Shown here: one piece after another, positions 51,231-59,928 of the stretch
How positions within the stretch are numbered: position 1 is the stretch's first letter
How the letters are laid out: every line of letters begins with the position of its first letter
From: Flavonifractor sp. An10
GTDB lineage: Bacteria; Bacillota; Clostridia; Oscillospirales; Oscillospiraceae
NCBI RefSeq assembly: GCF_002161215.1
Contig: NZ_NFMB01000009.1
Span: 1 to 64,000 of the forward strand
Reading direction: 5' to 3'
DNA length: 64,000 nucleotides
Program-made: the position numbers and the translations under genes
Notes under the pieces: generated by a model
Told to the model about the DNA's origin: nothing
Seen by the model: only the letters and a program-made list of their open reading frames with translations
The model's database searches: none

Positions 51231-54145
51231 GAAAACCCATTTTGGATCCCAGGAGCCGGGCGGATATCATGGCCCAGCTGGCCGCCCACGCCAGATCCTA
51301 TACCCCTGAGTGGCGCTATGAGGGGGCGGAGGACGACCCGGGGGCCGCCCTGGCGGAGCTGTTCGGCGAGATGTTCTACCAGACGGTGGATCGGATGAAC
51401 TCTGTCCCCGGCAAGCTGCATACCGAATTTCTCAATCTCACCGGCTTCCGCATGCCGGATCCGGTGCCCGCTGCCGGCCTGCTCCAGTTCACCGCCCATG
51501 ACACGGTGGAGGAGCCGGTGCCGGTTCCGGCCGGCACCCAGGTGTTCGCCTCTGACGAGGAGGGGGAGAACATCATCTATGAGACGGAGCGGGCCATCCA
51601 GTCCACGCCCGCCCGGCTGGAGGACGTGTACTACGTGGACGCCAGGGCGGAGGTGATCCAGCGGCTGGAGCCGGGCCGCCCGCAGCCCCTGTTCACGGAT
51701 ACCGGGGGGGAGAACCTCCAGCGCCACCGCTTCACCCTGGCCCAGAACGACGTGCTCTCCCTCTCCGGCCCCTGTGAGGTGGAGGTGGAGCTGCGCATGG
51801 AGGACGGCCGCCCCGCGGCGGAGGCCGCCGGGCACCTGGCCGATCCGGAGTCGGTGCGGTGGAGCTTCCGCGGCGCCGGGGGGGAGATCCCCTTCACCGC
51901 TGTCCGGGCGGAGGGGAACGGCTTGGTGCTCACCTATGACGGGGCAGAGGCCTTCCTGCCGGACGAGGAGGGGAGGTTTGCCATTGCCTGTACCGGCGGC
52001 CCGGGCTGCGGCAGCCTGATGCTGGACGGAGTGCGGCTGCGCAGCCGGCCTGCGGGCAGGCTTCCTCTGGACGGGGTGTCCAACGGGGACATCCCCCTGG
52101 AGCTGGAGGAGGGGGGCTACCCCTTCGGGCGCCGCCCCACCCCCTACAGCCTGTGCTATTTCCGTTCCGACCAGGTGTTCCGGAAACGGGGCGCCCGGGT
52201 GAACCTGCGCCTGGACATCGCCCCCATTGTCACCGATCTGGTGGATCAGAGCCCCCAGTATCAGTTCAACCAGCGCATCATCGACAAGCGGGACGCGGTG
52301 GCCATTGTGCCGGACGATGTGTACGTGTCCCAGGTTTCGTGGGAGTACTTCAACGGCCTGGGCTGGCACCCGCTGGCGGTGACGGGCAGCCGGAATCCTT
52401 TCTCCTGCAGGCAGGAGGGGGAGCTGGAGGTGGTGTTTGACGTACCCGCCGACCTGTCTGAAACCGAGGTGAACGCCGAGAGCGGCTGGTACATCCGGGC
52501 CAGGGTGGTTCATGTGGAGAACGAGTTCTCCATGACGCCCCGGTGGGTGGTGCCCTTCCTGAAAGGCGCGGGGTGCGTCTGGGCCTATGACGCGGGAGTG
52601 CCGGTGGACGCCTGCGCCGCCGAGAACAACGGGGAGACTGTGGAGCTGACCGACATCTCCCAGGTGGAGCGGCTCCACTTTCCCGCCCTGGTGGGGCTGG
52701 AGGAGCACCCGCGGGCCATGTATTTCCGGTTTGACCGCTCCCCCCACGCCATGCCTCTGTCCCTCTTTTTTGACACGGCGGGACGGGTGCAGCTGGAGGA
52801 TAAGCTGCGCTTTGAGGCGTGGACGGGCCAGCGGTTTGAGCCGGTGCGCACGGTGGATCTGACCCGGAACCTGCTCCACCCGGGTTCCATGCTGCTCTAT
52901 CTGCCCAGGCCGCTGCCGGTGCGCACCCTGTTCGGCGTCCCGGGCTGCTGGCTCCGCCTGTCCCGCAGCTCCTACCTGGACAACGGCGGCGGCTGGCCCT
53001 GGCTCAATGCCATTCATCTCAATGTTTCTGAGGCGGTGCAGCGGGAGCGGGCGGAGGAGGAACGCTTCTCCGCCGGGCCCTATGAGGCCTGCAAGACCCT
53101 GGAGCTGCTCCACAGCCCGGTGCTGGGGGCCCAGGTGTGGGTGGATGAGGCGGGCGCCCTGGCGCTGGCCGACGCGGAAAAGCTGGCGGGAGACCTCCCC
53201 GGCCGGGTGAACCTGGAGTGGGAGGGGGGCGCCCTGGCCCACTGCTGGGTGGCGTGGGAGCGCCGGGACGAGCTGGCTATGGCCGGGCCGGAGGAGCGCT
53301 GCTTCAGCCTGGAGCCCTATGAGGGCGTCATTACCTTCGGCGACGGAATACACGGACGGGTGCCTCCCCAGGGGAGGGAAAACATCCGGGTATCCTACTC
53401 CTTTGGCGGAGGCAGCCGGGGAAACCGGCCCGCCGGCGCGGTCACCGAGCTTATCGGCGCACTGCCCCGCATCAGCCGGGTGGAGAACCTGACCGCCATG
53501 AGCGGCGGCACCGAGCGCTTTTCCCCGGAGAAGGCGGACGCCATCGGCTCCCGGCGCCTGCGGCACCGGAACCGGGCCGCCGGGGCGCGGGATTTTGAGG
53601 AGATTGTCATCCAGAATTTCCCCCAGGCCCGGCATGTCAAGTGCTTCCCCGGCCGGGATGCCGCCGGGGCCCGCGCCCCCGGCCACGTCAGCGTGGTGGT
53701 GGAGGGGTGCGACCTGGACAACCAGCGGGTCACCGACGAGCTGTGCGAGCGCATTTACGACGAGCTCTCCCGGCGGTGCGACTGTGTGATGCTGGCGGAG
53801 GGCCGCCTGCACGTGGTGGGCTCCACCGTCATCACCGTCAGCAGCAGCATCACGGTGGAGATGGAAAACCCGGATCTGGGGGCCGTCACCCAGCAGGAGA
53901 TCGCCCGCCGGCTGGAGGAGCTCATCAACCTCCGCTGGCGGGAGCGGGAGATCGGCAGCCAGCTGCGCATCGCCCAGGTGTGGCAGACGGTGCGGGACAC
54001 CCCCAACGTGCGCCTGGTGCGCAGCATCCTGCTGGAGGGTCGGTACGACCAGTCCGGCGTGCAGCGGGTGGTGGCGCTGGAGGACGACAACGCATTCCCC
54101 TACGCCACCGTCAGAAGCGGATATCATTTTATCCAAGCTGAGTAA
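51227..54145 (+). CDS. Baseplate wedge protein J/gp6-like (Afp11-like)
   Basis: 972 residues; GTG start overlapping gp25. The J-type domain is seen as GVITFGDGIHGRVPPQG, VSYSFGGGSRGNRPAG and ENLTAMSGGTERFSPEKADA, followed by GARDFEEIVIQNFPQA. The N-terminal half of about 600 residues has beta-rich inserts. It forms the wedges of the baseplate with the next gene product. Confidence 0.92.
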   Translation: MRKPILDPRSRADIMAQLAAHARSYTPEWRYEGAEDDPGAALAELFGEMFYQTVDRMNSVPGKLHTEFLNLTGFRMPDPVPAAGLLQFTAHDTVEEPVPVPAGTQVFASDEEGENIIYETERAIQSTPARLEDVYYVDARAEVIQRLEPGRPQPLFTDTGGENLQRHRFTLAQNDVLSLSGPCEVEVELRMEDGRPAAEAAGHLADPESVRWSFRGAGGEIPFTAVRAEGNGLVLTYDGAEAFLPDEEGRFAIACTGGPGCGSLMLDGVRLRSRPAGRLPLDGVSNGDIPLELEEGGYPFGRRPTPYSLCYFRSDQVFRKRGARVNLRLDIAPIVTDLVDQSPQYQFNQRIIDKRDAVAIVPDDVYVSQVSWEYFNGLGWHPLAVTGSRNPFSCRQEGELEVVFDVPADLSETEVNAESGWYIRARVVHVENEFSMTPRWVVPFLKGAGCVWAYDAGVPVDACAAENNGETVELTDISQVERLHFPALVGLEEHPRAMYFRFDRSPHAMPLSLFFDTAGRVQLEDKLRFEAWTGQRFEPVRTVDLTRNLLHPGSMLLYLPRPLPVRTLFGVPGCWLRLSRSSYLDNGGGWPWLNAIHLNVSEAVQRERAEEERFSAGPYEACKTLELLHSPVLGAQVWVDEAGALALADAEKLAGDLPGRVNLEWEGGALAHCWVAWERRDELAMAGPEERCFSLEPYEGVITFGDGIHGRVPPQGRENIRVSYSFGGGSRGNRPAGAVTELIGALPRISRVENLTAMSGGTERFSPEKADAIGSRRLRHRNRAAGARDFEEIVIQNFPQARHVKCFPGRDAAGARAPGHVSVVVEGCDLDNQRVTDELCERIYDELSRRCDCVMLAEGRLHVVGSTVITVSSSITVEMENPDLGAVTQQEIARRLEELINLRWREREIGSQLRIAQVWQTVRDTPNVRLVRSILLEGRYDQSGVQRVVALEDDNAFPYATVRSGYHFIQAE

Positions 54146-54177
54146 AACGAACACCACAGGAAGGGAGGGACAGCCCC

Positions 54178-56250
54178 GTGCTCAAGGCCCGGAATCTGGA
54201 CGACCAGACCTATGAGGAGATTGTGCAGGCAGCGGAGGGCCGGCTTCCGTGGCTGTGTCCGGCCTGGACAGACCACAACGCCCACGACCCAGGCATCACG
54301 GTTCTGGAGCTGATGGCCTGGTACAAAGAGCTCCAGCAGTACCAGATGAATCAGTTCACCGACGGGCTGAAATGGAAGCTGCTCAAGCTGGCGGGGATAT
54401 CCCCCCGGCCGGCGGCGCCGGCGGCCTGTGCGGTGGAGCTGGAGCCGGACGGCCCCGCTCGGCTCCCCTTTGCCCGGCTGATCACCCGGGAGGGGATCCC
54501 CTTTGAGCTGGCCGAGGGCGTGCCCGCCCGGAGGCCGGCGCTGGCCCGGGTCTGCGTGGCCCGGGAGGATGGGACGGCCGACGTGGGGGAGCTGCTGGGC
54601 GGACGCCCGATTACCTTCCGCCCCTTCGGCGGGCCGGGGGAGGCCCCCTCCGCGCTGCGGGTCGGATTCTCCCGGCTGGGGGAGGGGGCGCTGCGCCTGT
54701 GGTTTGAGGTGGTTCCCCCGGACGGCGTGCCGCGCAACCCCTTTGCCTCTTCCGGCCAGGCCCCCCGTGTGCTCCGCTGGAACTGCGAGGGGGCGGCGGA
54801 TACGGCGGTGCTGCGGGACGACACCCACGGCCTGAGCGTCAGCGGCTATGTGGTTCTCCGGCCGGAGGGCGGATGGCCCGCCGGGCCGGACGGCCTGCAC
54901 TGGCTGAGCGTCACCCTGGAGGATCCCGGCTGTGAGGAGAGCGTGCGCCTGTCCGGCCTGTCCGCGGGCCGGTGGCCCGCCCTCCAGCGGGAGACCTGGG
55001 CCAGGAGCCACTGGTTCCGGGCGGCGGCCGGGCCGGACTGGACGGCCCTGCTGGCGGATGCCCAGGCGAGGGACGGGGAGCTGGCGGTCTTTGTGCGCAC
55101 GGCGGAGCGCTGGGAGCAGACGGATCGCTTGCAGGCTGCGGCCACCCAGGACGGGCGCCTGCTCCAGGCGGACACCTCCGCCGCGGCACAGGATGGAGGG
55201 GACAACGTGCTGGTGATCAGCCTGGACGCCGGGCACAGCAGCCGCCTTCTCTTTGACGCCCGGGGGCTGCCCGGCGAGACCTTTTTCCTGGATCTGGAGG
55301 GCCGCACCGTCCTGACAGAGGACTTCACCCTGCTGTGCGACACCCTGGATCGGGACGGAAGCATCCGCCCCGCCCTGTGGCGGTGCGTGGAGGATCTCCA
55401 GGCCTGCGGCCCCAGGGATCATGTGTTTACTTACGACTCTGTCCGGGAGACCATCACCTTCGGCGACGGAGAGCACGGGGCCCTGCTCCACCCGGGGAAG
55501 GGGGCGGTGCTGGCGGCCAGCCTGACCCTGTCCTACTGCGGAGGCGGCAACATCCCCGGGGGAGAGAATCTGAGCTTTGAGGAAGACGGCACGGCGGTGC
55601 GCAACAGCGCCGCCGGAGGCGGTGCGGAGCGGGAGACGGCGGGGCAGGCGCAGAACCGGCTCCTGCGGACGCTGAACACCACCCGGAAGTGCGTCTCCGC
55701 CGATGACTATGAGCGGCTCGCCGCGGAGACCCCCGGCCTGCGGGTGGCGGCGGCCAGGGCCCTGCCCGCCTATGATCCCGACGAGCCCACCGGCGTCAGC
55801 CGGATGCCCACAGTGACGGTGGTGGTGGTGCCCGACGGGGCGGGGGCGAGGCCCCTGCCCGACGGCCGCTTCCTGGCGGCGGTACAGCGCCAGCTGGACG
55901 CGGTGCGGCCCATCGGCACCCGGGTGAAGGTGGTGCCTCCGGTCTACGTGGAGCTGGAGATAACCGTCTCCCTGCGGGGCGGGGAGGATGGCGTGGAAGC
56001 GGCCATCCGGAGCGCTCTGGAGGCCTGGCTGGCCGGCTCCGGCATCGGCGGGATCCTCCGGGCGGGGGATGCGGCCGCCTGTGTCCAGGCCGCCCCCGGC
56101 GTCCTCCAGGTGCGGAAGGTGGATCTGCGTACCGCCAGCCCCGGCTGCTACCAGACCGGGGAGGGGGATATCCGGCAGCCCCGGCGGGCCATTCCAAAGC
56201 TCCGGGCGCTGCACGTGGAGCGCCTTCCGGTGGAGCGGATCGGACACTGA
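54178..56250 (+). CDS. Second J-like baseplate protein (Afp12-like)
   Basis: 690 residues; GTG start at 54178 after GGGAGGGACAG. N-terminus WTDHNAHDPGITVLELMAWY is typical of the gp6/J group; ETITFGDGEHGALLHPGKGA and LSYCGGGNIPGGENLSF repeat the J core. It probably pairs with the 972-residue wedge as in Afp11/Afp12. Lies 32 bases after that gene. Confidence 0.88.
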   Translation: MLKARNLDDQTYEEIVQAAEGRLPWLCPAWTDHNAHDPGITVLELMAWYKELQQYQMNQFTDGLKWKLLKLAGISPRPAAPAACAVELEPDGPARLPFARLITREGIPFELAEGVPARRPALARVCVAREDGTADVGELLGGRPITFRPFGGPGEAPSALRVGFSRLGEGALRLWFEVVPPDGVPRNPFASSGQAPRVLRWNCEGAADTAVLRDDTHGLSVSGYVVLRPEGGWPAGPDGLHWLSVTLEDPGCEESVRLSGLSAGRWPALQRETWARSHWFRAAAGPDWTALLADAQARDGELAVFVRTAERWEQTDRLQAAATQDGRLLQADTSAAAQDGGDNVLVISLDAGHSSRLLFDARGLPGETFFLDLEGRTVLTEDFTLLCDTLDRDGSIRPALWRCVEDLQACGPRDHVFTYDSVRETITFGDGEHGALLHPGKGAVLAASLTLSYCGGGNIPGGENLSFEEDGTAVRNSAAGGGAERETAGQAQNRLLRTLNTTRKCVSADDYERLAAETPGLRVAAARALPAYDPDEPTGVSRMPTVTVVVVPDGAGARPLPDGRFLAAVQRQLDAVRPIGTRVKVVPPVYVELEITVSLRGGEDGVEAAIRSALEAWLAGSGIGGILRAGDAAACVQAAPGVLQVRKVDLRTASPGCYQTGEGDIRQPRRAIPKLRALHVERLPVERIGH

Positions 56251-56279
56251 CATGGTGAGAGAAGGAGCGTGAAGGAGGC

Positions 56280-57392
56280 ATGGAGCCAATACAGGCCCAG
56301 ATGGTATTCTGCTGCGCCGAACAGTGGATGGGCGGCCTGTTCCACCGCATTGAACCGTGGGGGGACGGGCTGCGGCTGGGCGGCACCGGGGCCGTCACCG
56401 GCGTGTACTGCCTGCCGGCGGTGGACAGCGGAGAGAACGGCTTTGCCTGGGATCGGGTGCTGGTGGAGGCCGACCTGCCGCCGGACACCGCCCTGCGGAT
56501 CTACGCCCGCGCCTCCGATACCAGGCAGTGGGGAGACTGGGCAGATCTGGATCAGGGACTTCACAGCCTGGGGGAAGATCCTGTGCCGGCCCTGCGGGAA
56601 ATCTTCGGCGCCCCGGTGGGGGAGAGCGGCGACTGCCTCCTCCGGCGGACAGGGCGTTATCTGTGGCTCATGGCGGAGCTGACGGCCACCGGGGCCGCCC
56701 GCCCGGTGATCCACGCCGTCCGCCTCTGGATGCGGGGGGATCACATGGTGGACTACCTGCCCGCCATCTATCAGGAGGACGAGTTTACCCGCCGCTTCCT
56801 CTCCGTTTTCAACAGCGTGTTCAGCGATATGGAGCATGCCATCGATGGCCTGCCCGGCCGGATGGACTACGGATATGCCCGGGGGGAATTGCTGCGGTAT
56901 CTGGCCTCCTGGGTGTGCGTGGAGGGGGCGGACAGCGATGAGGTGCTGCGTGCGCGCATCCGCACCGCCCTGCCCGATTACGAGCAGCTCTACACCGTGG
57001 AGGGGGTGCGGCGGAGCGTGCGCCGCCTCACGGGAAAGGATCCCATTCTCATCGAGCACTTCCAGGTCTCCCCCAACCGGCCGGACTGCGCCGATCCGGA
57101 GCTCTACCGGCGGCTGTACGGAGAGGATCCCTACCGCTTTTTCGTTCTCCTGCCCGAGGACACCTTCTCCAGCCAGCGGGAGCGGCAGCAGTTCCAGCGG
57201 GATATGGAGGAGGTCATCCCCGCCGGCATGAGCATGCAGATGGTACAGCTCAAGCCCTGCATCCAGCTGGACTGGCACACCTACCTGGGGGTCAACTCCC
57301 GGGTGGGGGGCTATGTGCCGGCAGCCATTGACGAGCAGGTGACCATTCACTACGATACCACGATCGGAGGAGCCAACCATGAATCACGCTAA
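56280..57392 (+). CDS. Tail protein of the gpI type
   Basis: 370 residues; ATG at 56280 after GAAGGAGGC. YLPAIYQEDEFTRRFLSVFN and MEHAIDGLPGRMD are the hallmark of the phage tail protein I-like (TIGR02242-type) family in CIS. The N-terminal 160 residues are beta-rich (NGFAWDRVLVEADLPPD). Likely a peripheral baseplate component to which fibres attach. Overlaps the next gene by 14 bases. Confidence 0.87.
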   Translation: MEPIQAQMVFCCAEQWMGGLFHRIEPWGDGLRLGGTGAVTGVYCLPAVDSGENGFAWDRVLVEADLPPDTALRIYARASDTRQWGDWADLDQGLHSLGEDPVPALREIFGAPVGESGDCLLRRTGRYLWLMAELTATGAARPVIHAVRLWMRGDHMVDYLPAIYQEDEFTRRFLSVFNSVFSDMEHAIDGLPGRMDYGYARGELLRYLASWVCVEGADSDEVLRARIRTALPDYEQLYTVEGVRRSVRRLTGKDPILIEHFQVSPNRPDCADPELYRRLYGEDPYRFFVLLPEDTFSSQRERQQFQRDMEEVIPAGMSMQMVQLKPCIQLDWHTYLGVNSRVGGYVPAAIDEQVTIHYDTTIGGANHESR

Positions 57393-59157
57393 CTTTTTTC
57401 CCTTTGAGCGCAACCGGTATTTCTACGGCAAGCTGCTCACCGTCCGGGATTTCGAGGTGGAGCAGCGCTATCACTGCTCCAAGCGGGCGCTGCTCAACCG
57501 GCTGCTCCACGGAGCGGGCGTGGTATGCGGCCTGGGGGTGACCGCCAGCGACGAGTCCACCCTGATGATCGAGAGCGGCGTGGCCCTGGACTACCAGGGG
57601 CGGGAGATTGTCCTGCCCGAGACCCTGTTCCGGAAGCTCCAGATGCTGGAGGGGCAGGAGACCCTGGAAGGCAAAAAGGACGCCTTCCTCTGCCTGTCCT
57701 ATGCCCAGGAGGACGTGGAGCCGGTGAACGCCACCGGCGCCGACGCGGGGGAGGGGCAGCAGTTCGACCTGACCCGGGAGGGCTTCCGCCTCTACCTCAC
57801 CGCCGAGCCGCCCGCCTACCAGAGCCTGCTGGAGGCTTCCGGCCGGGAGAACGTGTCGGTGCTCTACCAGAGCGACGATCTGATTCTGGTGCTCTCCGTG
57901 CCCGCCAACGTGTGCAGCGGGGAGGAGTTCCAGGCCAGCGTGCTGGTGGTGAAGAATGAGAATACTCCGCCGGTTCAGTTCACCCTGGAGGGGGAGAACA
58001 CCTTTGTGGAGAGCGACAACGGCCGGGTGCGCCTGGCCTGGCGGGAGAGCCGGGAGGAGAAGCGGTGCGTCTATACCGTGGACTTCCCCCTGCGGGCCCG
58101 GGCCCTCAGTGATGTGGACAGCCAGATGTTCCCCGGCAGCTGTGAGCTCAATGTGGAGCTGGGCAGCCACCACTACAAGAACTACCTGACCGTGGAGGCC
58201 GCCGTCCACCTGTGCCGGGATCAGGAGGACTGCCGCATGCGCCGCCAGCGGCTGGACGATCTGGAGCGGCACCTGCGGGGGCGGGAGCTGCCCATCTACC
58301 TGGCTAAGCTGGAGCTGATCCACTCCGCCGGCGGGGTGTTTGTGGGCTCCGTCACCAGCCTGCCCTTCCAGCAGTCCGTCTCCCGCGAGGCGGAGCAGGG
58401 CGCGGGCGGCGCCGGGGACTTTACCGTGACCACCTCGGTGCGCAGCCTGGAGTACTGGCAGAAGCCGGACGTGAAGGCGGTGTACCAGCCCTCTGTCGGG
58501 GCGCTCCATCTGGACTTCGGCATCCCGTCTCCGGAGCAGTATGACTACGCCGTGGCCCACGGCACGGTGGATCTCACCATGCCCGGCGGCATCCGGGTCA
58601 ACAGCCGGGTGTTCTCCGAGGAGATCGCCCACGGCCTGGGGGCCGGGGCGGTGGATGTGCGCCTGAGCGTGGAGTTTGTGGACAGCGAGAAGGAGGAGAC
58701 CGCCCTGCTGTGCGGCAACAGCGAGGTGTTCAAGTCCAAGAACATCAAGCTCTCCCCCCCGTGGGTGGAGGCGGCCGCCGTGGTGTACCCGGAGCGGGGC
58801 ACCATGCGCATCGGCCTGTGGCTCCACGACACGGTGGACGGCAACCTGGTGCGGGTGCACTACTTTGCCCAGAAGCCGGAGCGGGACACCAGCCGCATCC
58901 TGTCCCAGCGGCGGGTGAGCCTGTCGGTGACGCCGGAGTTCTCCCGGCTGAGCTGCCGGGGCAAGCTCCAGTTCCAGGCCGATGTGGTGGGCAGCGAGGA
59001 CAAGAGCGTCATCTGGGCCGTCCGGGAGGAGAGCGGCGGCGCCATCGACCGGAACGGGCTCTACCAGGCGCCGGAGCTGCCCGGCACCTATGAGATCACC
59101 GCCACGGCGGGGGCGGATGAGAAAGTGACGGCCAGCGCCTTTGTGATCGTGGAATAA
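57379..59157 (+). CDS. 592-residue CIS baseplate/fibre protein with Ig-like end
   Basis: ATG at 57379 inside the previous gene after ATCGGAGGAG. The N-terminus FFPFERNRYFYGKLLTVRDF is very distinctive and, as I recall, is shared by a conserved but unnamed protein of Gram-positive CIS. Middle part is beta-rich and unrecognised. The last 85 residues (VSLSVTPEFSRL, KLQFQADVVG, VIWAVREESGG, GTYEITATAG) are a bacterial Ig-like domain, a usual tip or binding module. No signal peptide. Candidate receptor-binding or envelope-binding part. Confidence 0.75.
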   Translation: MNHANFFPFERNRYFYGKLLTVRDFEVEQRYHCSKRALLNRLLHGAGVVCGLGVTASDESTLMIESGVALDYQGREIVLPETLFRKLQMLEGQETLEGKKDAFLCLSYAQEDVEPVNATGADAGEGQQFDLTREGFRLYLTAEPPAYQSLLEASGRENVSVLYQSDDLILVLSVPANVCSGEEFQASVLVVKNENTPPVQFTLEGENTFVESDNGRVRLAWRESREEKRCVYTVDFPLRARALSDVDSQMFPGSCELNVELGSHHYKNYLTVEAAVHLCRDQEDCRMRRQRLDDLERHLRGRELPIYLAKLELIHSAGGVFVGSVTSLPFQQSVSREAEQGAGGAGDFTVTTSVRSLEYWQKPDVKAVYQPSVGALHLDFGIPSPEQYDYAVAHGTVDLTMPGGIRVNSRVFSEEIAHGLGAGAVDVRLSVEFVDSEKEETALLCGNSEVFKSKNIKLSPPWVEAAAVVYPERGTMRIGLWLHDTVDGNLVRVHYFAQKPERDTSRILSQRRVSLSVTPEFSRLSCRGKLQFQADVVGSEDKSVIWAVREESGGAIDRNGLYQAPELPGTYEITATAGADEKVTASAFVIVE

Positions 59158-59191
59158 ATCGGCTCCGCCGGGCGGAGAGGAGGGGAGAGGC

Positions 59192-59923
59192 TTGGATACC
59201 CTGCTGGTACGGGAGCGGTATAAGCTTGTCCGGGTGCTGGAGACCCGGGAGAACTACGCCTGCGCAGAGGCGGTGGACATCCTGGATCGGGAGAAGCGAT
59301 CCTGTCTGCTCAATATCTACGAGGGGCCGCTGCTGCGGGCGTTCCTGCCCTGCTTCGACCGGCTCTCCGCCTGTCCGGAGTTCCAGGGAATGTTTCTGGA
59401 GGGGGAGAGCCTGGTCACCGTGTTTGACGACTGCGGCGGGGTTCCCATCGACCAGGTGTTCTACCGGGGGGATCGGCACAGCTGGCAGACCCGGCTGGAC
59501 TATGCGGAAAAGCTCCTCTACCTGGCTCTGAGCATGGCGGACTTCCCCCCGGAGGTGAGCTGTGCCGCCCTGCTGTCGGAGAACGTGCGGGTGGACGAGA
59601 AGAGCAACACCCTCCGCCTGCGCTTTCGGGTGGTTCCCATGGAGGGAATGAATGAACGCGAGATGGTCTACCTGGCAACAGACCAGGTGCGCAAGATCCT
59701 GCTGCCCCGCTTTGCCTCGCCCAGGGAGGAACTGGAGTTCCTGGACGAGCTGGAGCAGGGGCTCTGCCGGAACGCGGTGCAGCTCTACGGCCTGTGGCGG
59801 GAGCAGGAGGGACGGATCCGGGCGGCCTATGAGGCGCTGGACAAAAAGAATTTCTTTCGGCGCTGGTGCGCCTTGCTGTGGGGGCGCGCCAAGCGGCGGG
59901 CCGCCCGGCGGAAGCGGAGGTGA
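59192..59923 (+). CDS. Kinase-like (probable pseudokinase) protein, CIS operon
   Basis: 243 residues; TTG start at 59192 after GGAGGGGAGAGG. The pattern RYKLVRVLETRENYACAEAVDI followed by a Leu-rich helix and PPEVSCAALLSENVRVD is reminiscent of a protein kinase N-lobe and catalytic loop, but no VAxK lysine, HRD or DFG can be found. So if it is a kinase fold it is inactive. C-terminal tail is very basic (RRAARRKRR), possibly lying at the membrane. The next gene starts five bases after its stop. Assignment is a guess. Confidence 0.5.
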   Translation: MDTLLVRERYKLVRVLETRENYACAEAVDILDREKRSCLLNIYEGPLLRAFLPCFDRLSACPEFQGMFLEGESLVTVFDDCGGVPIDQVFYRGDRHSWQTRLDYAEKLLYLALSMADFPPEVSCAALLSENVRVDEKSNTLRLRFRVVPMEGMNEREMVYLATDQVRKILLPRFASPREELEFLDELEQGLCRNAVQLYGLWREQEGRIRAAYEALDKKNFFRRWCALLWGRAKRRAARRKRR

Positions 59924-59928
59924 GGAAC

